A stretch of 64,000 bases of DNA from Roseivivax sediminis (GCF_900112685.1 NZ_FOMS01000007.1:1-64000), one strand, 5' to 3'; counted from the stretch's first letter, positions 1-9,120 are shown. Notes: generated from the letters alone by a model not told the origin. Program-made: numbers and translations.

Positions 1-9
1 CTTGTGCAT
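1..9 (-). CDS. Possible first codons of a gene leaving the window
   Basis: On the minus strand an ATG at position 9 follows a GGAGGA ribosome-binding site about five bases upstream. Only three codons (M-H-K) lie inside the window, so nothing can be said of the product. The call rests only on the start signal and could be chance. Confidence 0.25.
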
Positions 10-284
10 GGGGGTCCTCCAGTAGGCTTGGAGGTGCAATATTGGCCGTTTCCGGCAAAATGAAGGCGCACCAACACGCTATGCGGACACCGCCTCCGGC
101 ATGGGCGGATCGGCAGGGGGCCCGGATGTGGCGCCCTTCGGGTCGGCAGTGCGGTCCGGGCCGCTCCGGGTACAGGCCGCAACGGCGGCCGCGCCGCAGG
201 CGGCGATGAAGCCTCTTCGGCTGTGCATGAGATGTCCTTTCGGTCTGACGATGTCGGCGCCGGCGGCGCCGGGTTCGATGGTCG

Positions 285-626
285 TCAGACCGTGCGCGGC
301 GGATTGTGTGGCGGGCGGACGGCCCGGCCCTTCGCCATGCGGGAGCCCATAGGCCGCGACAGCCGGCCCGTCGCGGCCGGAGCGGCCGGCGCGCCGACCA
401 GCGCCGGCGCCAGGACGTGGACACAGGAGGACCCGGCCACGAGCGCCGTCCGGCAGCGCCCCGCCGGCTTTGCTCCGGCATGGGTATCAACGGCGTCTTG
501 CACCGCCACGGCCTCCGCCGGATCGGACCCGACGTCGGCCGCGCCCGCATAGGCCCCCCACGGCAGCAGCGCGAAGGCTAGAACGGCAATCAGGGCTTTG
601 AAAACTCCGGACATCGGCACGGGCAT
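285..626 (-). CDS. Small secreted hypothetical protein (doubtful)
   Basis: This 113-residue reading frame is not recognised. Its first 28 residues look like a signal peptide: a short start followed by the hydrophobic run KALIAVLAFALLPWGAYAGA. The rest is Ala/Pro-rich, with two cysteines near the middle (CRTALVAGSSC) and a basic tail. An alternative start is the second Met (MSGVFK, position 614). No strong ribosome-binding site is seen, and the region is very GC-rich, where chance frames are common. The signal peptide is the only positive evidence. The remaining sequence of 10-284 holds nothing else recognisable. Confidence 0.35.
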   Translation of the reverse strand: MPVPMSGVFKALIAVLAFALLPWGAYAGAADVGSDPAEAVAVQDAVDTHAGAKPAGRCRTALVAGSSCVHVLAPALVGAPAAPAATGRLSRPMGSRMAKGRAVRPPHNPPRTV

Positions 627-771
627 CGCCCGTCACCGGGCTGAAGTCCATGCACGATGTCTTGAACCCCCGCGCGAGCTGCGAGATCGTGATGCAACCC
701 GGCACCGGAATGCCGGATAGACCACGCGGCGTTCGGCGCAACGCGTATCCCGATGCTCAGAGGAGGCCCCC

Positions 772-2085
772 ATGCTCAACGCGATGTCCCGCCCGTTGGT
801 GCGGCTGATGGACCGTTACCTGCCCGATCCGTTCGTCTTCGTGGTCGTGCTGACGCTCGTCGCCGCGATTTCCGCGCTGATCTTCGAGGGCACCGCACCG
901 CTCTCGGTCGTGGCGATGTGGGGGGACGGCTTCTGGTCCCTGCTGCAATTCTCCATGCAGATGCTGCTGGTGCTGGTCACCGGCTACATGATGGCCTCCA
1001 CCCCGATCGTCCGCCGCGGGCTCGCCGCGCTCGCCGGTTTCGCCGACGGACCGGCAAAGGCGATCCTTCTGGTCAGCGTCGTGTCGCTCCTGGCCTCCTG
1101 GATCAACTGGGGCTTCGGGCTCGTGGTCGGCGCACTCTTCGCCAAGGAACTGGCGCGCGTGGTGCGGGTCGACTACCGGCTGCTCGTCGCCTCGGCCTAT
1201 TCGGGCTTCATCGTCTGGCATGGCGGGCTCGCCGGCTCCATCCCGCTGTCGATCGCGACCGAAGGGCACCCCTTCGCCGACCAGATCGGCGTGGTCCCGA
1301 CGAGCGAGACGATCTTTTCGTTCTACAACCTCGCCATCGTGGTCGCGCTCTTCATCGCGGTGCCGCTGATCAACCGCGCGATGCTGCCCAAAACCGAGGA
1401 AGAGAGCGTCTTCATCGACCCCAAGCTGCTCGAAGCAAACGATGCCGACGCCGATGACGGCCCGAAAACTCCGGCCGAGCGCGTGGAGACGAGCCGCGTG
1501 CTGCCGTTCTTCATCGGCGCCATGGGCGTCGCCTGGCTGTTGCAGCACTTCCTGACCGGCGGCGGGCTGGAACTCAACGTCATCAACTTTCTCTTCCTGA
1601 CGCTCGCGATCCTGCTGCACGGCACGCCGCGCAACCTCCTGCGGTCGCTCTCCGAGGCGGTGAAGGGCGGCGCCGGGATCGTCATCCAGTTCCCGTTCTA
1701 TGCCGGGATCATGGCGATCATGGTGGAGTCCGGCCTCGCCGCCTCGATCTCCGAAGGGCTCGTCGGATTTGCCACCGCCACCACCCTGCCCTTCTTCACC
1801 TTCCTGTCCGCCGGTATCGTGAACTTCTTCGTGCCGTCGGGCGGCGGGCAATGGGCGGTGCAGGCGCCGGTGATCATGCCCGCGGCCGAGGCAATCGGCC
1901 TCGATCAGGCGAAGGCGGCGATGGCCGTCGCCTGGGGCGACGCGTGGACCAACATGGTACAGCCGTTCTGGGCCCTGCCGATCCTCGGCATCGCCGGCCT
2001 GCGCGCCAAGGACATCATGGGGTTCTGCACCGTGCACCTGATCGTGTCGGGCGCGATCATCGCCATCGGCCTGACAATCCTCTGA
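772..2085 (+). CDS. atoE: AtoE-type short-chain fatty acid transporter
   Basis: The 437-residue protein matches the AtoE family of short-chain fatty acid (acetoacetate, butyrate) permeases of the inner membrane. About a dozen hydrophobic segments span the whole length. Family-typical stretches are the N-terminal block SRPLVRLMDRYLPDPFVFVV and the glycine-rich PSGGGQWAVQ segment around residue 350. Length is normal for the family. The ATG at 772 is preceded by an AGAGGAGG ribosome-binding site five bases away, which fixes the start. It stands alone, with no acetoacetyl-CoA transferase or thiolase genes nearby, so the exact substrate is inferred from family only. Confidence 0.85.
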   Translation: MLNAMSRPLVRLMDRYLPDPFVFVVVLTLVAAISALIFEGTAPLSVVAMWGDGFWSLLQFSMQMLLVLVTGYMMASTPIVRRGLAALAGFADGPAKAILLVSVVSLLASWINWGFGLVVGALFAKELARVVRVDYRLLVASAYSGFIVWHGGLAGSIPLSIATEGHPFADQIGVVPTSETIFSFYNLAIVVALFIAVPLINRAMLPKTEEESVFIDPKLLEANDADADDGPKTPAERVETSRVLPFFIGAMGVAWLLQHFLTGGGLELNVINFLFLTLAILLHGTPRNLLRSLSEAVKGGAGIVIQFPFYAGIMAIMVESGLAASISEGLVGFATATTLPFFTFLSAGIVNFFVPSGGGQWAVQAPVIMPAAEAIGLDQAKAAMAVAWGDAWTNMVQPFWALPILGIAGLRAKDIMGFCTVHLIVSGAIIAIGLTIL

Positions 2086-2088
2086 TCC

Positions 2089-2117
2089 CTGCGCTGCCGC
2101 CAAAACCGGCAGCGCAG
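2089..2117 (+). terminator. Hairpin downstream of the AtoE gene
   Basis: A perfect 11-base-pair stem (CTGCGCTGCCG / CGGCAGCGCAG) with a seven-base loop begins four bases after the stop codon. No T-run follows, but a second GC-rich hairpin (AACCGGCC at 2122 / GGCCGGTT at 2146) lies just behind it. It is probably a terminator or mRNA-stabilising structure. Confidence 0.5.
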
Positions 2118-2256
2118 CGGGAACCGGCCACCCCTACGGGCACGCGGCCGGTTTCCGCCGATAGCTCCGACCCGTCACGATGACGTGAGACGCAATGACG
2201 GGCATCTTCGGTCTACATCTCGGTCATCGTGAACCCACATGAGAGGGGAGAAGGCG

Positions 2257-2430
2257 ATGAAGGCAGGACGGACAGGAATGAAGGTCATCACGCTCATCCA
2301 GGCCGCCGCTCTGGTGGTGCTGACGGTCCTCGGCGCCTACGCGGCGAGCGACGGTGCAGTGACCGGCGCGGATCCCGCGTGCTTCACCGAAGAAGAGGGC
2401 CGCTGCGCGCGGCCCTCCCACGGCGGCTGA
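2257..2430 (+). CDS. Small secreted or membrane-anchored protein, 57 residues
   Basis: No family is recognised. The frame opens at the ATG at 2257, behind a GAGGGGAGAAGG ribosome-binding site with good spacing; the in-frame ATG at 2239 lacks one. The product has a basic start, one hydrophobic segment (VITLIQAAALVVLTVLGAYA) that reads as a signal peptide or anchor, then a short polar tail with two cysteines (ACFTEEEGRC) that could pair in the periplasm. It ends 11 bases from the convergent stop of ccmG. The ribosome-binding site and signal peptide make a real gene likely. Confidence 0.55.
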   Translation: MKAGRTGMKVITLIQAAALVVLTVLGAYAASDGAVTGADPACFTEEEGRCARPSHGG

Positions 2431-2441
2431 GCGCCGCCCGC

Positions 2442-2999
2442 TCAGCTCGCCCCGGACAGCTCCGCGTTCCCCAGCGCCTCTTCCAGCGCCGGAACGAAAC
2501 GCCGCTCGAAATCGGTGCCCACGAGCGGCCCCTGGAAGCGCATCAGCACCGTGCCGTCACCATCCACGATGAAGGTCTCCGGCGGCGCCGTGACGCCCCA
2601 GTCGATCGCCGTGCGTCCCTGCGGATCAAAGGCAACACCGGTGAACGGGCTCTGCTCTTCCCGCAGGTAGGTCAGCGCCGCGTTGGACTGATCCTTGAAG
2701 TTCACGCCGACGATGTCGATGCCCTCGGCCGCATAGTCCAGAAGCTGCGGATGCTCCGCCCGGCAAGGCGGGCACCAGCTCGCCCAGAAGTTCACCAGCG
2801 TCACCTCGCCCGAGGTCAGCATCTCCTGCCCGACGCGGGGGTAGCCCTCCAGCCCCTCGGGCGTGATCGCCGGCGCCGGCTGGCCGATCCGCGTCGAGGG
2901 CAGGCCCTGCGGATCCTCGCGATACATGCCCACATAGGCCAGTCCCGCGAAGGCCGCGAAGATGAGTGGCGGCAGGATCATGAGCGGCCGGATCTTCAT
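2442..2999 (-). CDS. ccmG: CcmG/DsbE thiol-disulfide protein of cytochrome c maturation
   Basis: This is a 185-residue membrane-anchored thioredoxin-fold protein that reduces apocytochrome c cysteines before heme attachment in the periplasm. One N-terminal membrane anchor (about residues 5-25) precedes a thioredoxin domain with the active site WCPPC (Cys76 and Cys79). The GVTAPPETFIVD block carries the cis-proline region typical of CcmG. Its ATG overlaps the ccmD stop by four bases (ATGA), so it is the last gene of the ccmABCDG run. Length and context fit the family well. Confidence 0.93.
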   Translation of the reverse strand: MKIRPLMILPPLIFAAFAGLAYVGMYREDPQGLPSTRIGQPAPAITPEGLEGYPRVGQEMLTSGEVTLVNFWASWCPPCRAEHPQLLDYAAEGIDIVGVNFKDQSNAALTYLREEQSPFTGVAFDPQGRTAIDWGVTAPPETFIVDGDGTVLMRFQGPLVGTDFERRFVPALEEALGNAELSGAS

Positions 3000-3151
3000 C
3001 GCGCTGTCCTCCGCGTCTCAACCTTCCGAAGCGCCGCGCGCACCCGGCGCGCGCGCCACAGGCTCGCCCCCACCAGCGCCGCGATCAGCACCAGCGACAC
3101 GCCGTAGGCCGACAGCACCGTGACGGCGTATTTCCCAAGATCCGGCATCAT
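2996..3151 (-). CDS. ccmD: CcmD, small heme exporter subunit
   Basis: This 51-residue protein has one transmembrane helix (about residues 10-32) followed by a basic cytoplasmic tail (RARRVRAALRKVETRRTAR), the normal CcmD layout. CcmD is needed for release of heme-loaded CcmE from CcmABC. The start is the first of two consecutive ATG codons; it overlaps the ccmC stop by four bases. The downstream overlap with ccmG is also four bases, so translation is probably coupled through the run. Confidence 0.88.
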   Translation of the reverse strand: MMPDLGKYAVTVLSAYGVSLVLIAALVGASLWRARRVRAALRKVETRRTAR

Positions 3152-3876
3152 GCCATCCGCTCCCGTGCAAGGATCGCCCGCATCCGCCGCGCGCGGATCT
3201 CGGTCTGCGTGCGCAGGAAGACGAGCGCGACGAACAGCAGCACGAACCCCGCGATGCACACCAGAAGAGGCAACCAGAACACGTCCGCCACGTTCTCCTC
3301 GGCATCGAGCGACAGCGACGCGCCCTGGTGCAGCCCCTGGTTCCAGAAATTCACCGCGTAGCGCGACAGCAGCGCGAAGACCGACCCGACGAGGCAGAGG
3401 ATCGAGGTCAGGTCCGCCGCGGCATCGTCATTCTCGATCGCCTCCCACAAGGCCATGTAGCCGAGATAGAACAGGAACAGGATCAGGAACGAGGTCAGCC
3501 GCGGATCCCAGGCCCACCAGGTACCCCACATCGGCTGCCCCCAGATCGCCCCCGTCGCCAGGGCGATCACCGTCATCGTCGCCCCCACCGGCGCCGCGGC
3601 GCGCGCGGCCAGCGCGCTCACGTGATGCCGCCGCACGATCCAGATCAGCGAGGCGACCAGCATCATCAGCCAGGCATTGATCGCCATCAGCGCCGCCGGC
3701 ACGTGCAGGTAGATGATCTTGACCGTCGATCCCTGCCGGTAATCGTCCGGCGTGAAGAAAAACCCCCAGACCAGCCCGACAACGAGGCACAGCACCGCCG
3801 CCCCCGACAGGGCCGGCAGCACGCGGTCGGTCAGGCGGATGAACCGCACCGGGTTGGCGTATTCCCACAGCGACAT
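3148..3876 (-). CDS. ccmC: CcmC heme delivery protein
   Basis: This 242-residue integral membrane protein with six hydrophobic segments belongs to the heme-handling CcmC/CcmF family. The diagnostic tryptophan-rich motif WGTWWAWDPRLTS is present near residue 120, flanked by conserved histidines (YLHVPAA near residue 57; LHQGAS near residue 182). It acts with CcmE and CcmD to load heme onto CcmE in the periplasm. It lies 65 bases downstream of ccmB and overlaps ccmD. Confidence 0.95.
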   Translation of the reverse strand: MSLWEYANPVRFIRLTDRVLPALSGAAVLCLVVGLVWGFFFTPDDYRQGSTVKIIYLHVPAALMAINAWLMMLVASLIWIVRRHHVSALAARAAAPVGATMTVIALATGAIWGQPMWGTWWAWDPRLTSFLILFLFYLGYMALWEAIENDDAAADLTSILCLVGSVFALLSRYAVNFWNQGLHQGASLSLDAEENVADVFWLPLLVCIAGFVLLFVALVFLRTQTEIRARRMRAILARERMA

Positions 3877-3941
3877 GACCCGTAGCTACTCCCTCGCGTC
3901 CGGCCCGTACAAATCACATGTCCGGGCGCCGCTTGTCCAGT

Positions 3942-4598
3942 TCACCGCAGCGACACCCGCAGCACGGCAGCCGAGGCAAATGGCAGCAGGGCCAGTGCCC
4001 CCGCGCTGATCCCGCCCAACAGCATCAGCGGCGTCTCCACCGCCAGCCCCTCGGCACCGCGCCGTGCCGCCTCCGCCCCGAAGATCAGCGTCGGCACGTA
4101 AAGCGGCAGCACCAGGAGCGACATCAGCAGCCCGCCGCGCTTCAGCCCCACGGTCAGCGCGGCGCCGAACGCACCGATCACCGACAGCGCCGGCGTGCCG
4201 ATCAGAAGCGATAAGAACAGCCAGAAGAATCCCGGCCCCGGCAGGCTCAGAAGCACGCCGAGCGCCGGCGCCGCCGCCACCAGCGGCAGCCCCGTGGTGA
4301 ACCAGTGCGCCAGCGCCTTCACCGCCACCACCCCCTCGAGAGGCAAGGGCGCCGTCGCCAGCAGATCGAGAGAGCCGTCCTCGAAATCGAGCGCGAAGAT
4401 CCGGTCGAGCGACAGCAGGCAGGCCAAGAGCGCACCGAGCCAAAGGATCCCCGGCGCGATACTCGCCAGCCGCCCGGTCTGCGGCCCCACCGCGAAGGGC
4501 ACCAGCACCGTCACGATCAGGAAGAACGCGAGGCCCAGCCCGAAGCCGCCGCCGGCCCGCACCGCCAGCCGCAGATCGCGCCACAGAAGCGCCCTCAC
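3942..4598 (-). CDS. ccmB: CcmB heme exporter membrane subunit
   Basis: The 218-residue protein has six predicted membrane segments and the CcmB-typical region [19 protein letters not shown] near residue 70. It is the permease half of the CcmAB ABC transporter, which drives release of CcmE from CcmC. The start is a GTG at 4598 whose bases overlap the ccmA stop (GTGA), giving the N-terminus [16 protein letters not shown]. Starts further upstream would run back into ccmA and are not credible. Confidence 0.92.
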   Translation of the reverse strand: MRALLWRDLRLAVRAGGGFGLGLAFFLIVTVLVPFAVGPQTGRLASIAPGILWLGALLACLLSLDRIFALDFEDGSLDLLATAPLPLEGVVAVKALAHWFTTGLPLVAAAPALGVLLSLPGPGFFWLFLSLLIGTPALSVIGAFGAALTVGLKRGGLLMSLLVLPLYVPTLIFGAEAARRGAEGLAVETPLMLLGGISAGALALLPFASAAVLRVSLR

Positions 4599-5206
4599 AG
4601 AAAGGCCTCGTCGCTGCCGGGCAGCGGCGCCATCGCCCGGTGCGCCGCCACGTCCAGCACCCGCGCCTCGCTCAGGCCGAGGTCGATATGGGTCGCGATC
4701 AGCGCCGCACCGCCCGCCCCGAGATGCCCCCGCACCGCCGCCGCGAACAGCGCCACCGAAGCCGCATCGAGCGACACGGTCGGCTCGTCCAGCACCCAGA
4801 CCGGCCGCCCGGTGACCAGCATCCGCGCCAGCCCCAGCCGACGCTTCTGCCCAGCGCTGAGATTGCCGGCCCATCGGTCCGAAAGCGGCGCCAGCGCATA
4901 GGCCTCCATGGCCGCCTCGATCCCGCGCGTGCCGAAGGCCGCGGCCCAGAACGCAAGATTCTCCGCCACGCTGAGGTTCGCCTTCAGACCGTCCGCATGG
5001 CCCGAATAGGCCACACGCTCCGCACCCGACACCTCGCCTGCAAGGACCGGCTGCAGTCCGGACACGGCGCGCAGGAGCGTGGTCTTGCCCGACCCGTTCG
5101 GCCCGCGCAGCACCATTGCCTCGCCCGGCCCGAGCACGAGCCCGACGCCATCGAGCACTGGCACCCCGCCGCGCGCCACACTCACATCCCGAAGTTCCAG
5201 CATCAT
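4595..5206 (-). CDS. ccmA: CcmA heme exporter ATPase
   Basis: This 203-residue ABC ATPase partners CcmB in cytochrome c maturation. Walker A is GPNGSGKTT, the signature is NLSAGQKRR and Walker B is VWVLDEP. The short length and the LSAGQKRR signature are typical of CcmA. The start is taken at the double ATG 5206/5203, because the frame further upstream runs through the non-coding intergenic hairpin element. The gene overlaps ccmB by four bases. Confidence 0.93.
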   Translation of the reverse strand: MMLELRDVSVARGGVPVLDGVGLVLGPGEAMVLRGPNGSGKTTLLRAVSGLQPVLAGEVSGAERVAYSGHADGLKANLSVAENLAFWAAAFGTRGIEAAMEAYALAPLSDRWAGNLSAGQKRRLGLARMLVTGRPVWVLDEPTVSLDAASVALFAAAVRGHLGAGGAALIATHIDLGLSEARVLDVAAHRAMAPLPGSDEAFL

Positions 5207-5247
5207 CGGTTGGCCTAGCCCCCGACCGAAACAACCACAAGCCCCTG

Positions 5248-5324
5248 CTTCTTTGGGCCCGAAATACTCCGGGAGCGCGAGGGCAGCGCCCTCGCAAATG
5301 GGGTTTGGGGGTCCTCCCCCAAAC
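5248..5324 (-). repeat. Recurrent intergenic element with two hairpins (copy 1)
   Basis: The element lies between the Mth938-like gene and ccmA. Read on the minus strand it has a perfect 9-bp hairpin (GTTTGGGGG/CCCCCAAAC, 5303-5324, loop of four), a perfect 8-bp hairpin (GCGAGGGC/GCCCTCGC, 5277-5295, loop of three) and then a single-stranded motif with GGAGTATTTCGGGCCCAAAG and a trailing AAG. The same AGTATTT motif recurs at 20780-20802 and 55179-55201. It probably acts as a terminator, processing or mRNA-stability element. Confidence 0.7.
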
Positions 5325-5357
5325 ATCGTGGGCGCGCGTCAGCGCGCACCGCAAAGC

Positions 5358-5711
5358 TCAGACCGGCAGCACCGCCAGCGCCACGCGCCGGCCCTCGGAC
5401 AGAAGCACGTTGTAGGTCCGACACGCCGAGGGGGAGTTCATCACCTCCACCCCGATGCCTTCCGCTTCCAGCTCGTCGCGCAGCCCCGATGGCAGATGCG
5501 CGATCTCCGGCCCGGTGCCGACGAACAGCACGTCGATCTCGGTCGCCAGACCGCGCAGCGTGTCGGCATCCTCGAGGCCGCCCCAGGCGCGCGTGCCCCG
5601 CGGCGACAGGCACAGCGGCCCGTCCACCGCCTTGCCGCCGACGCGGAAGAAACCGGGGCCGTAGCCCTCCACGGGCTCGGCATCGGTGAAGGTGATCTCG
5701 TTCAGGCGCAT
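5358..5711 (-). CDS. Mth938-like (DUF498/NDUFAF3-type) protein
   Basis: This 117-residue single-domain protein belongs to the Mth938-like family, whose mitochondrial member NDUFAF3 helps assemble complex I; the bacterial role is not established. Family features seen are the early YGPGFFRVGG block, the VLFVGTGPEIAHLP segment near residue 61 and the GIGVEVMNSPSACRTYNVLL block near the C-terminus. The gene sits 14 bases after the TauE-like gene, in a run descending from secDF. In this lineage the gene is commonly found next to secF, which supports the call. Confidence 0.85.
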   Translation of the reverse strand: MRLNEITFTDAEPVEGYGPGFFRVGGKAVDGPLCLSPRGTRAWGGLEDADTLRGLATEIDVLFVGTGPEIAHLPSGLRDELEAEGIGVEVMNSPSACRTYNVLLSEGRRVALAVLPV

Positions 5712-5725
5712 GTCCACGTCCCCCT

Positions 5726-6478
5726 TCAGTCCCGGACCGGCAAACCGGCCGCGATGGCTATCGCAATAATCACATATGCTGCAGTGCGGTAAAGTCCTTC
5801 GCGATCTGGTTGAAACAACCACGCCCCGAGTCGCGCGCCCAGCCCGTAGGGAACCGTCATGGCCAGCCCCAGCAGCACCGCGCGCGGGGTCAGCATGCCT
5901 TGCAGCGTCATCAGCGGCAGCAGCAGGGCGGTGGTGAATGTCAGGAAAACCAGCACGGTGGCCCGATTGCGGGCGGCACTGTCGCGGCCCGAGAGCTGAA
6001 ACAGGATCATTACCGGTCCCATCAACCCGGTGGCCCCGCCCACGAACCCGGTAGCGGCTCCGATCCCGGCCCGCGCCGCGACACCGGGCCGCAGGGCATG
6101 GCGCCAGCCCGAGACCAGTGCCGCCAGCGTGACCGCCGCCACGAGCACCACCCCCCAGCGCAGCGCCTCGACGTCGCCGCGGCGCAGCACCCAAAGGCCC
6201 GCCGGGGCGGCCAGGACGGCCCCGGCGATCATCACCGCCAGCCCCCGCGTGTCGGCATCCCGCAGCGCGCGCGGCACCACGGTGACCAGCGACGAGGCGG
6301 CCGAGACGCTGAACGCCGCGACGGCGATCTCCGGCGGGACCAGCGCGGCGGCGACCGGCATGAAGATCAGCGCGGAGCCGAAGCCTGCGAAGCCGTAGAC
6401 GCCGCCCGCGACAAAGGTGGTGGCAAGGATCCAGCCCAGCCCCGGCAGCTCCAGGAGCTGCCGGAGAAGGTCAGGCAT
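5726..6478 (-). CDS. TauE/SafE-family membrane transporter
   Basis: The 250-residue protein has about eight hydrophobic segments and two glycine-rich repeats (GGVYGFAGFGSALIFMP near residue 25 and GFVGGATGLMGPVMIL near residue 143), the hallmark of the TauE/SafE family of putative sulfite or organosulfonate exporters. Its start overlaps the end of secF by eight bases, so it is probably co-transcribed. Substrate specificity cannot be told from sequence, and the neighbours (Sec, Ccm) give no hint of sulfonate metabolism. Confidence 0.85.
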   Translation of the reverse strand: MPDLLRQLLELPGLGWILATTFVAGGVYGFAGFGSALIFMPVAAALVPPEIAVAAFSVSAASSLVTVVPRALRDADTRGLAVMIAGAVLAAPAGLWVLRRGDVEALRWGVVLVAAVTLAALVSGWRHALRPGVAARAGIGAATGFVGGATGLMGPVMILFQLSGRDSAARNRATVLVFLTFTTALLLPLMTLQGMLTPRAVLLGLAMTVPYGLGARLGAWLFQPDREGLYRTAAYVIIAIAIAAGLPVRD

Positions 6479-7439
6479 CGACGTCAGCGAACTGGTTGCC
6501 GGTCGGGTTGTCGGGCTTGGACCAGTCGCGCTTGACCCCGAGGCGGTAGAGCATCGCCGAGGCCACGAAGATCGACGAATAGGTCCCGATGATCACGCCC
6601 CACGTCATCGCGAAGACGAAGCCCCGGATCACGTCCCCGCCCAGCACCAGCAGCGAGATCAGCGCCAGCAGCGTCGTCAGCGAGGTCATCAGCGTCCGGC
6701 TCAGAGTCTCGTTGATGGAGATGTTGAGCACTTCCTTCAGCGGGCGCTTCTTGTACTTGATGAGGTTCTCGCGCACCCGGTCGAAGACCACCACGGTGTC
6801 GTTCAGCGAATAGCCCACGATGGTCAGCAGCGCCGCGATGATGGCCAAGTCGAAGCGGATCTGCAGCTCCGAGAAGATGCCGATGGTCAGCGCCACGTCG
6901 TGCACGAGCGCGACAACCGCGCCGACGGCAAACTGCCATTCGAAGCGCAGCCAGATGTAGACCAGCACCGCCCCGATCGCGAGCAGCACCGCGATCACGG
7001 CCGTCTGGATCAGTTCCGACGACACTTTCGGCCCGACCGAGGATACGGAGGTGAAGCGGATGTCCGGCGCCACCTCTTGCAGCGCGGCCTCGACCGCGGC
7101 GATGGTTTCCTGGCTCACTGCCTCCACGTCGTCCTGCGGGGCGATGCGCACCATGGCGACGTTCTCGTCCGGCCCGAAGGACGGATCGAACACCTCGGAG
7201 ATCACCACATCGCCGAGCTCGAGCCCCTGCATCGCGTCGCGGTAGGCGCCGACATCGACCGGCTCCGCGCTTTCGGTGCGGATCGTCGTACCGCCGCGGA
7301 AATCGATGCCGTAGTTGAGCCCCTGCAGGAAGAACGAGGTCAGAGCGACCACGATCAGCACCGCCGAAATCCCCAGCCACAGCTTCGTGCGGCTGAAAAA
7401 ATCGATGCTCGTCTCGTCGGGGACCAGTTTCAGGCGCAT
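6471..7439 (-). CDS. secF: SecF, Sec translocon accessory subunit
   Basis: The 322-residue inner-membrane protein of the RND superfamily works with SecD and YajC to pull exported proteins across the membrane using the proton gradient. One N-terminal helix is followed by the GIDFRGGT motif (about residue 49), a periplasmic domain and a five-helix C-terminal block. The SLNDTVVVFDRVREN segment typical of SecF is present. It lies 10 bases after secD. Length is normal. Confidence 0.97.
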   Translation of the reverse strand: MRLKLVPDETSIDFFSRTKLWLGISAVLIVVALTSFFLQGLNYGIDFRGGTTIRTESAEPVDVGAYRDAMQGLELGDVVISEVFDPSFGPDENVAMVRIAPQDDVEAVSQETIAAVEAALQEVAPDIRFTSVSSVGPKVSSELIQTAVIAVLLAIGAVLVYIWLRFEWQFAVGAVVALVHDVALTIGIFSELQIRFDLAIIAALLTIVGYSLNDTVVVFDRVRENLIKYKKRPLKEVLNISINETLSRTLMTSLTTLLALISLLVLGGDVIRGFVFAMTWGVIIGTYSSIFVASAMLYRLGVKRDWSKPDNPTGNQFADVDA

Positions 7440-7449
7440 GGGTCTCTCC

Positions 7450-9120
7450 TCAGACCGTGATCGTCTTCGGACGGCGGCGTTCGAACCAGGTCACGATCAG
7501 CAGACGGGTGACGAAGACCGCGGTGAAGACCGAGGTGCAGATCCCGAAGCCGAGCGTGATGGCGAAGCCCCGCACCGGGCCGGAGCCCATGGCGAAGAGG
7601 ATGATCGCGGTGATGATCGTGGTGATGTTGGCGTCGACGATAGCCGACAGCGCCTTTTCGTAGCCGCGCTCGATGGCGCGGGCCGGGCCACGGGCGGTTT
7701 TCAGTTCCTCCCGGATACGCTCGAAGACCAGCACGTTGGCGTCGACCGCCATGCCGACGGTCAGCACGATCCCGGCGATCCCCGGCAGCGTCAGCGTCGC
7801 CCCGATGAGGCTCAGAAGCCCGAAGAGCAGCCCGATATTGAGGATCAGCGCGATGTTCGCGAAGATCCCGAACAGGCCGTAGCACAGCACCATGAAGACC
7901 AGCACCAGCGCGAAGGCGACGAGCGTGGCGATGCGCCCCGCCTCGATCGAATCCGCGCCGAGCTCCGGCCCGATGGTCCGCTCTTCGAGGAAGTCGAGCC
8001 CCGCCGGCAGCGCGCCGGCGCGCAGAAGGACGGCGAGGTTGGTGGATTCCTCGATGCTGAAATCGCCGGTGATGATGCCCGAGCCGCCGGGAATGTGGCT
8101 CTGGATCACCGGGGCGGAAATCACCTCGTCGTCGAGCACGATGGCGAAGGGCGATCCGATATTGGCCGCCGTGTAATCTCCGAAGGCTCGCGCCCCTTGC
8201 GTGTTGAAACGGAAATTCACCGCCGGCCGGCTGTTCTGGTCGAAGGTCGGCTGCGCGTCGACAAGCTGCTCGCCGGTGACGACGGGGGAGCGTTCCAGCG
8301 TGTAATACAGCCCCTCCTCATCGAGCGAGGGCAGGATCTCCTCTCCGACGCCGGGATCGGCGTCCGGGTCGGTGCCGCGATTGACGACCGGCTGGAAGGT
8401 CAGCTGCGCGGTGGTGCCGATGATCTCCTTGAGCTCCTGCGCCGATCCGATGCCGGGCACCTGGATCAGGATCCGCTGTGCCCCCTGCCGCTGGATCGTC
8501 GGCTCGCGGGTGCCGACCTCGTCGATGCGGCGGCGGATGATCTCGAGCGCCTGCTGGAGCGTACGCTCGTCCGTGGCCGCGCGTTCGGCCTCCGACAGCG
8601 TGACGGTGATGACCCCGTCCGCGCCGCTCACCTCGATGTTCTGCGCGCCGCCCTGGGGCAGCGCGGTGGTGGAACTGACCGGCTGCGCCAGGTCGCGTAC
8701 CGCCTGCAGCGCCGCGCCCTGGCCCGAGGGATCGGAAATCGCGATGCGCAGCACATCCGGTGGGCTGTTCTGCAACCGGATCGTGCCGATCTCGTCCCGC
8801 AGGGGCCGCAGCGCATCGCGGATCTGTGGCCAGAGGCTCTCGAGCCGTGCGGCATAGACGTCCTGAACCCGCACCTCGGCCAGCAGATGCGCACCGCCGC
8901 GCAGGTCGAGCCCGAGATTGACCAGCCCCGAGGGCAGGAAATCGGGCCAGCCCGACGCTTGCTCGCGCAATTCGTCGGTCGACCCCTGCCGCTCGATCGC
9001 GGCAACGGCGTCGTTGTGCTGCTCCACCCGGTTGTAGAACAGGTTGGGCGCGGCAAGGGCGATCCCGGCGGCCACCGCCGCCCAGATCATCACGCGCTTC
9101 CAGAGGTCGATCTGCAACAT
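7450..9120 (-). CDS. secD: SecD, Sec translocon accessory subunit
   Basis: The 556-residue partner of SecF has an N-terminal helix, the GLDLRGGAHLLAEV motif near residue 70, a large periplasmic P1 region and a C-terminal five-helix domain containing MAVDANVLVFERIREE. These are defining SecD features. It is 55 bases downstream of yajC, giving the usual yajC-secD-secF order. Confidence 0.97.
   Translation of the reverse strand: MLQIDLWKRVMIWAAVAAGIALAAPNLFYNRVEQHNDAVAAIERQGSTDELREQASGWPDFLPSGLVNLGLDLRGGAHLLAEVRVQDVYAARLESLWPQIRDALRPLRDEIGTIRLQNSPPDVLRIAISDPSGQGAALQAVRDLAQPVSSTTALPQGGAQNIEVSGADGVITVTLSEAERAATDERTLQQALEIIRRRIDEVGTREPTIQRQGAQRILIQVPGIGSAQELKEIIGTTAQLTFQPVVNRGTDPDADPGVGEEILPSLDEEGLYYTLERSPVVTGEQLVDAQPTFDQNSRPAVNFRFNTQGARAFGDYTAANIGSPFAIVLDDEVISAPVIQSHIPGGSGIITGDFSIEESTNLAVLLRAGALPAGLDFLEERTIGPELGADSIEAGRIATLVAFALVLVFMVLCYGLFGIFANIALILNIGLLFGLLSLIGATLTLPGIAGIVLTVGMAVDANVLVFERIREELKTARGPARAIERGYEKALSAIVDANITTIITAIILFAMGSGPVRGFAITLGFGICTSVFTAVFVTRLLIVTWFERRRPKTITV

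Noticed and set aside
5207-5326. N-terminal extension of CcmA by 40 residues
   Set aside because: It translates the intergenic hairpin element. The ABC domain begins at the double ATG 5206/5203.
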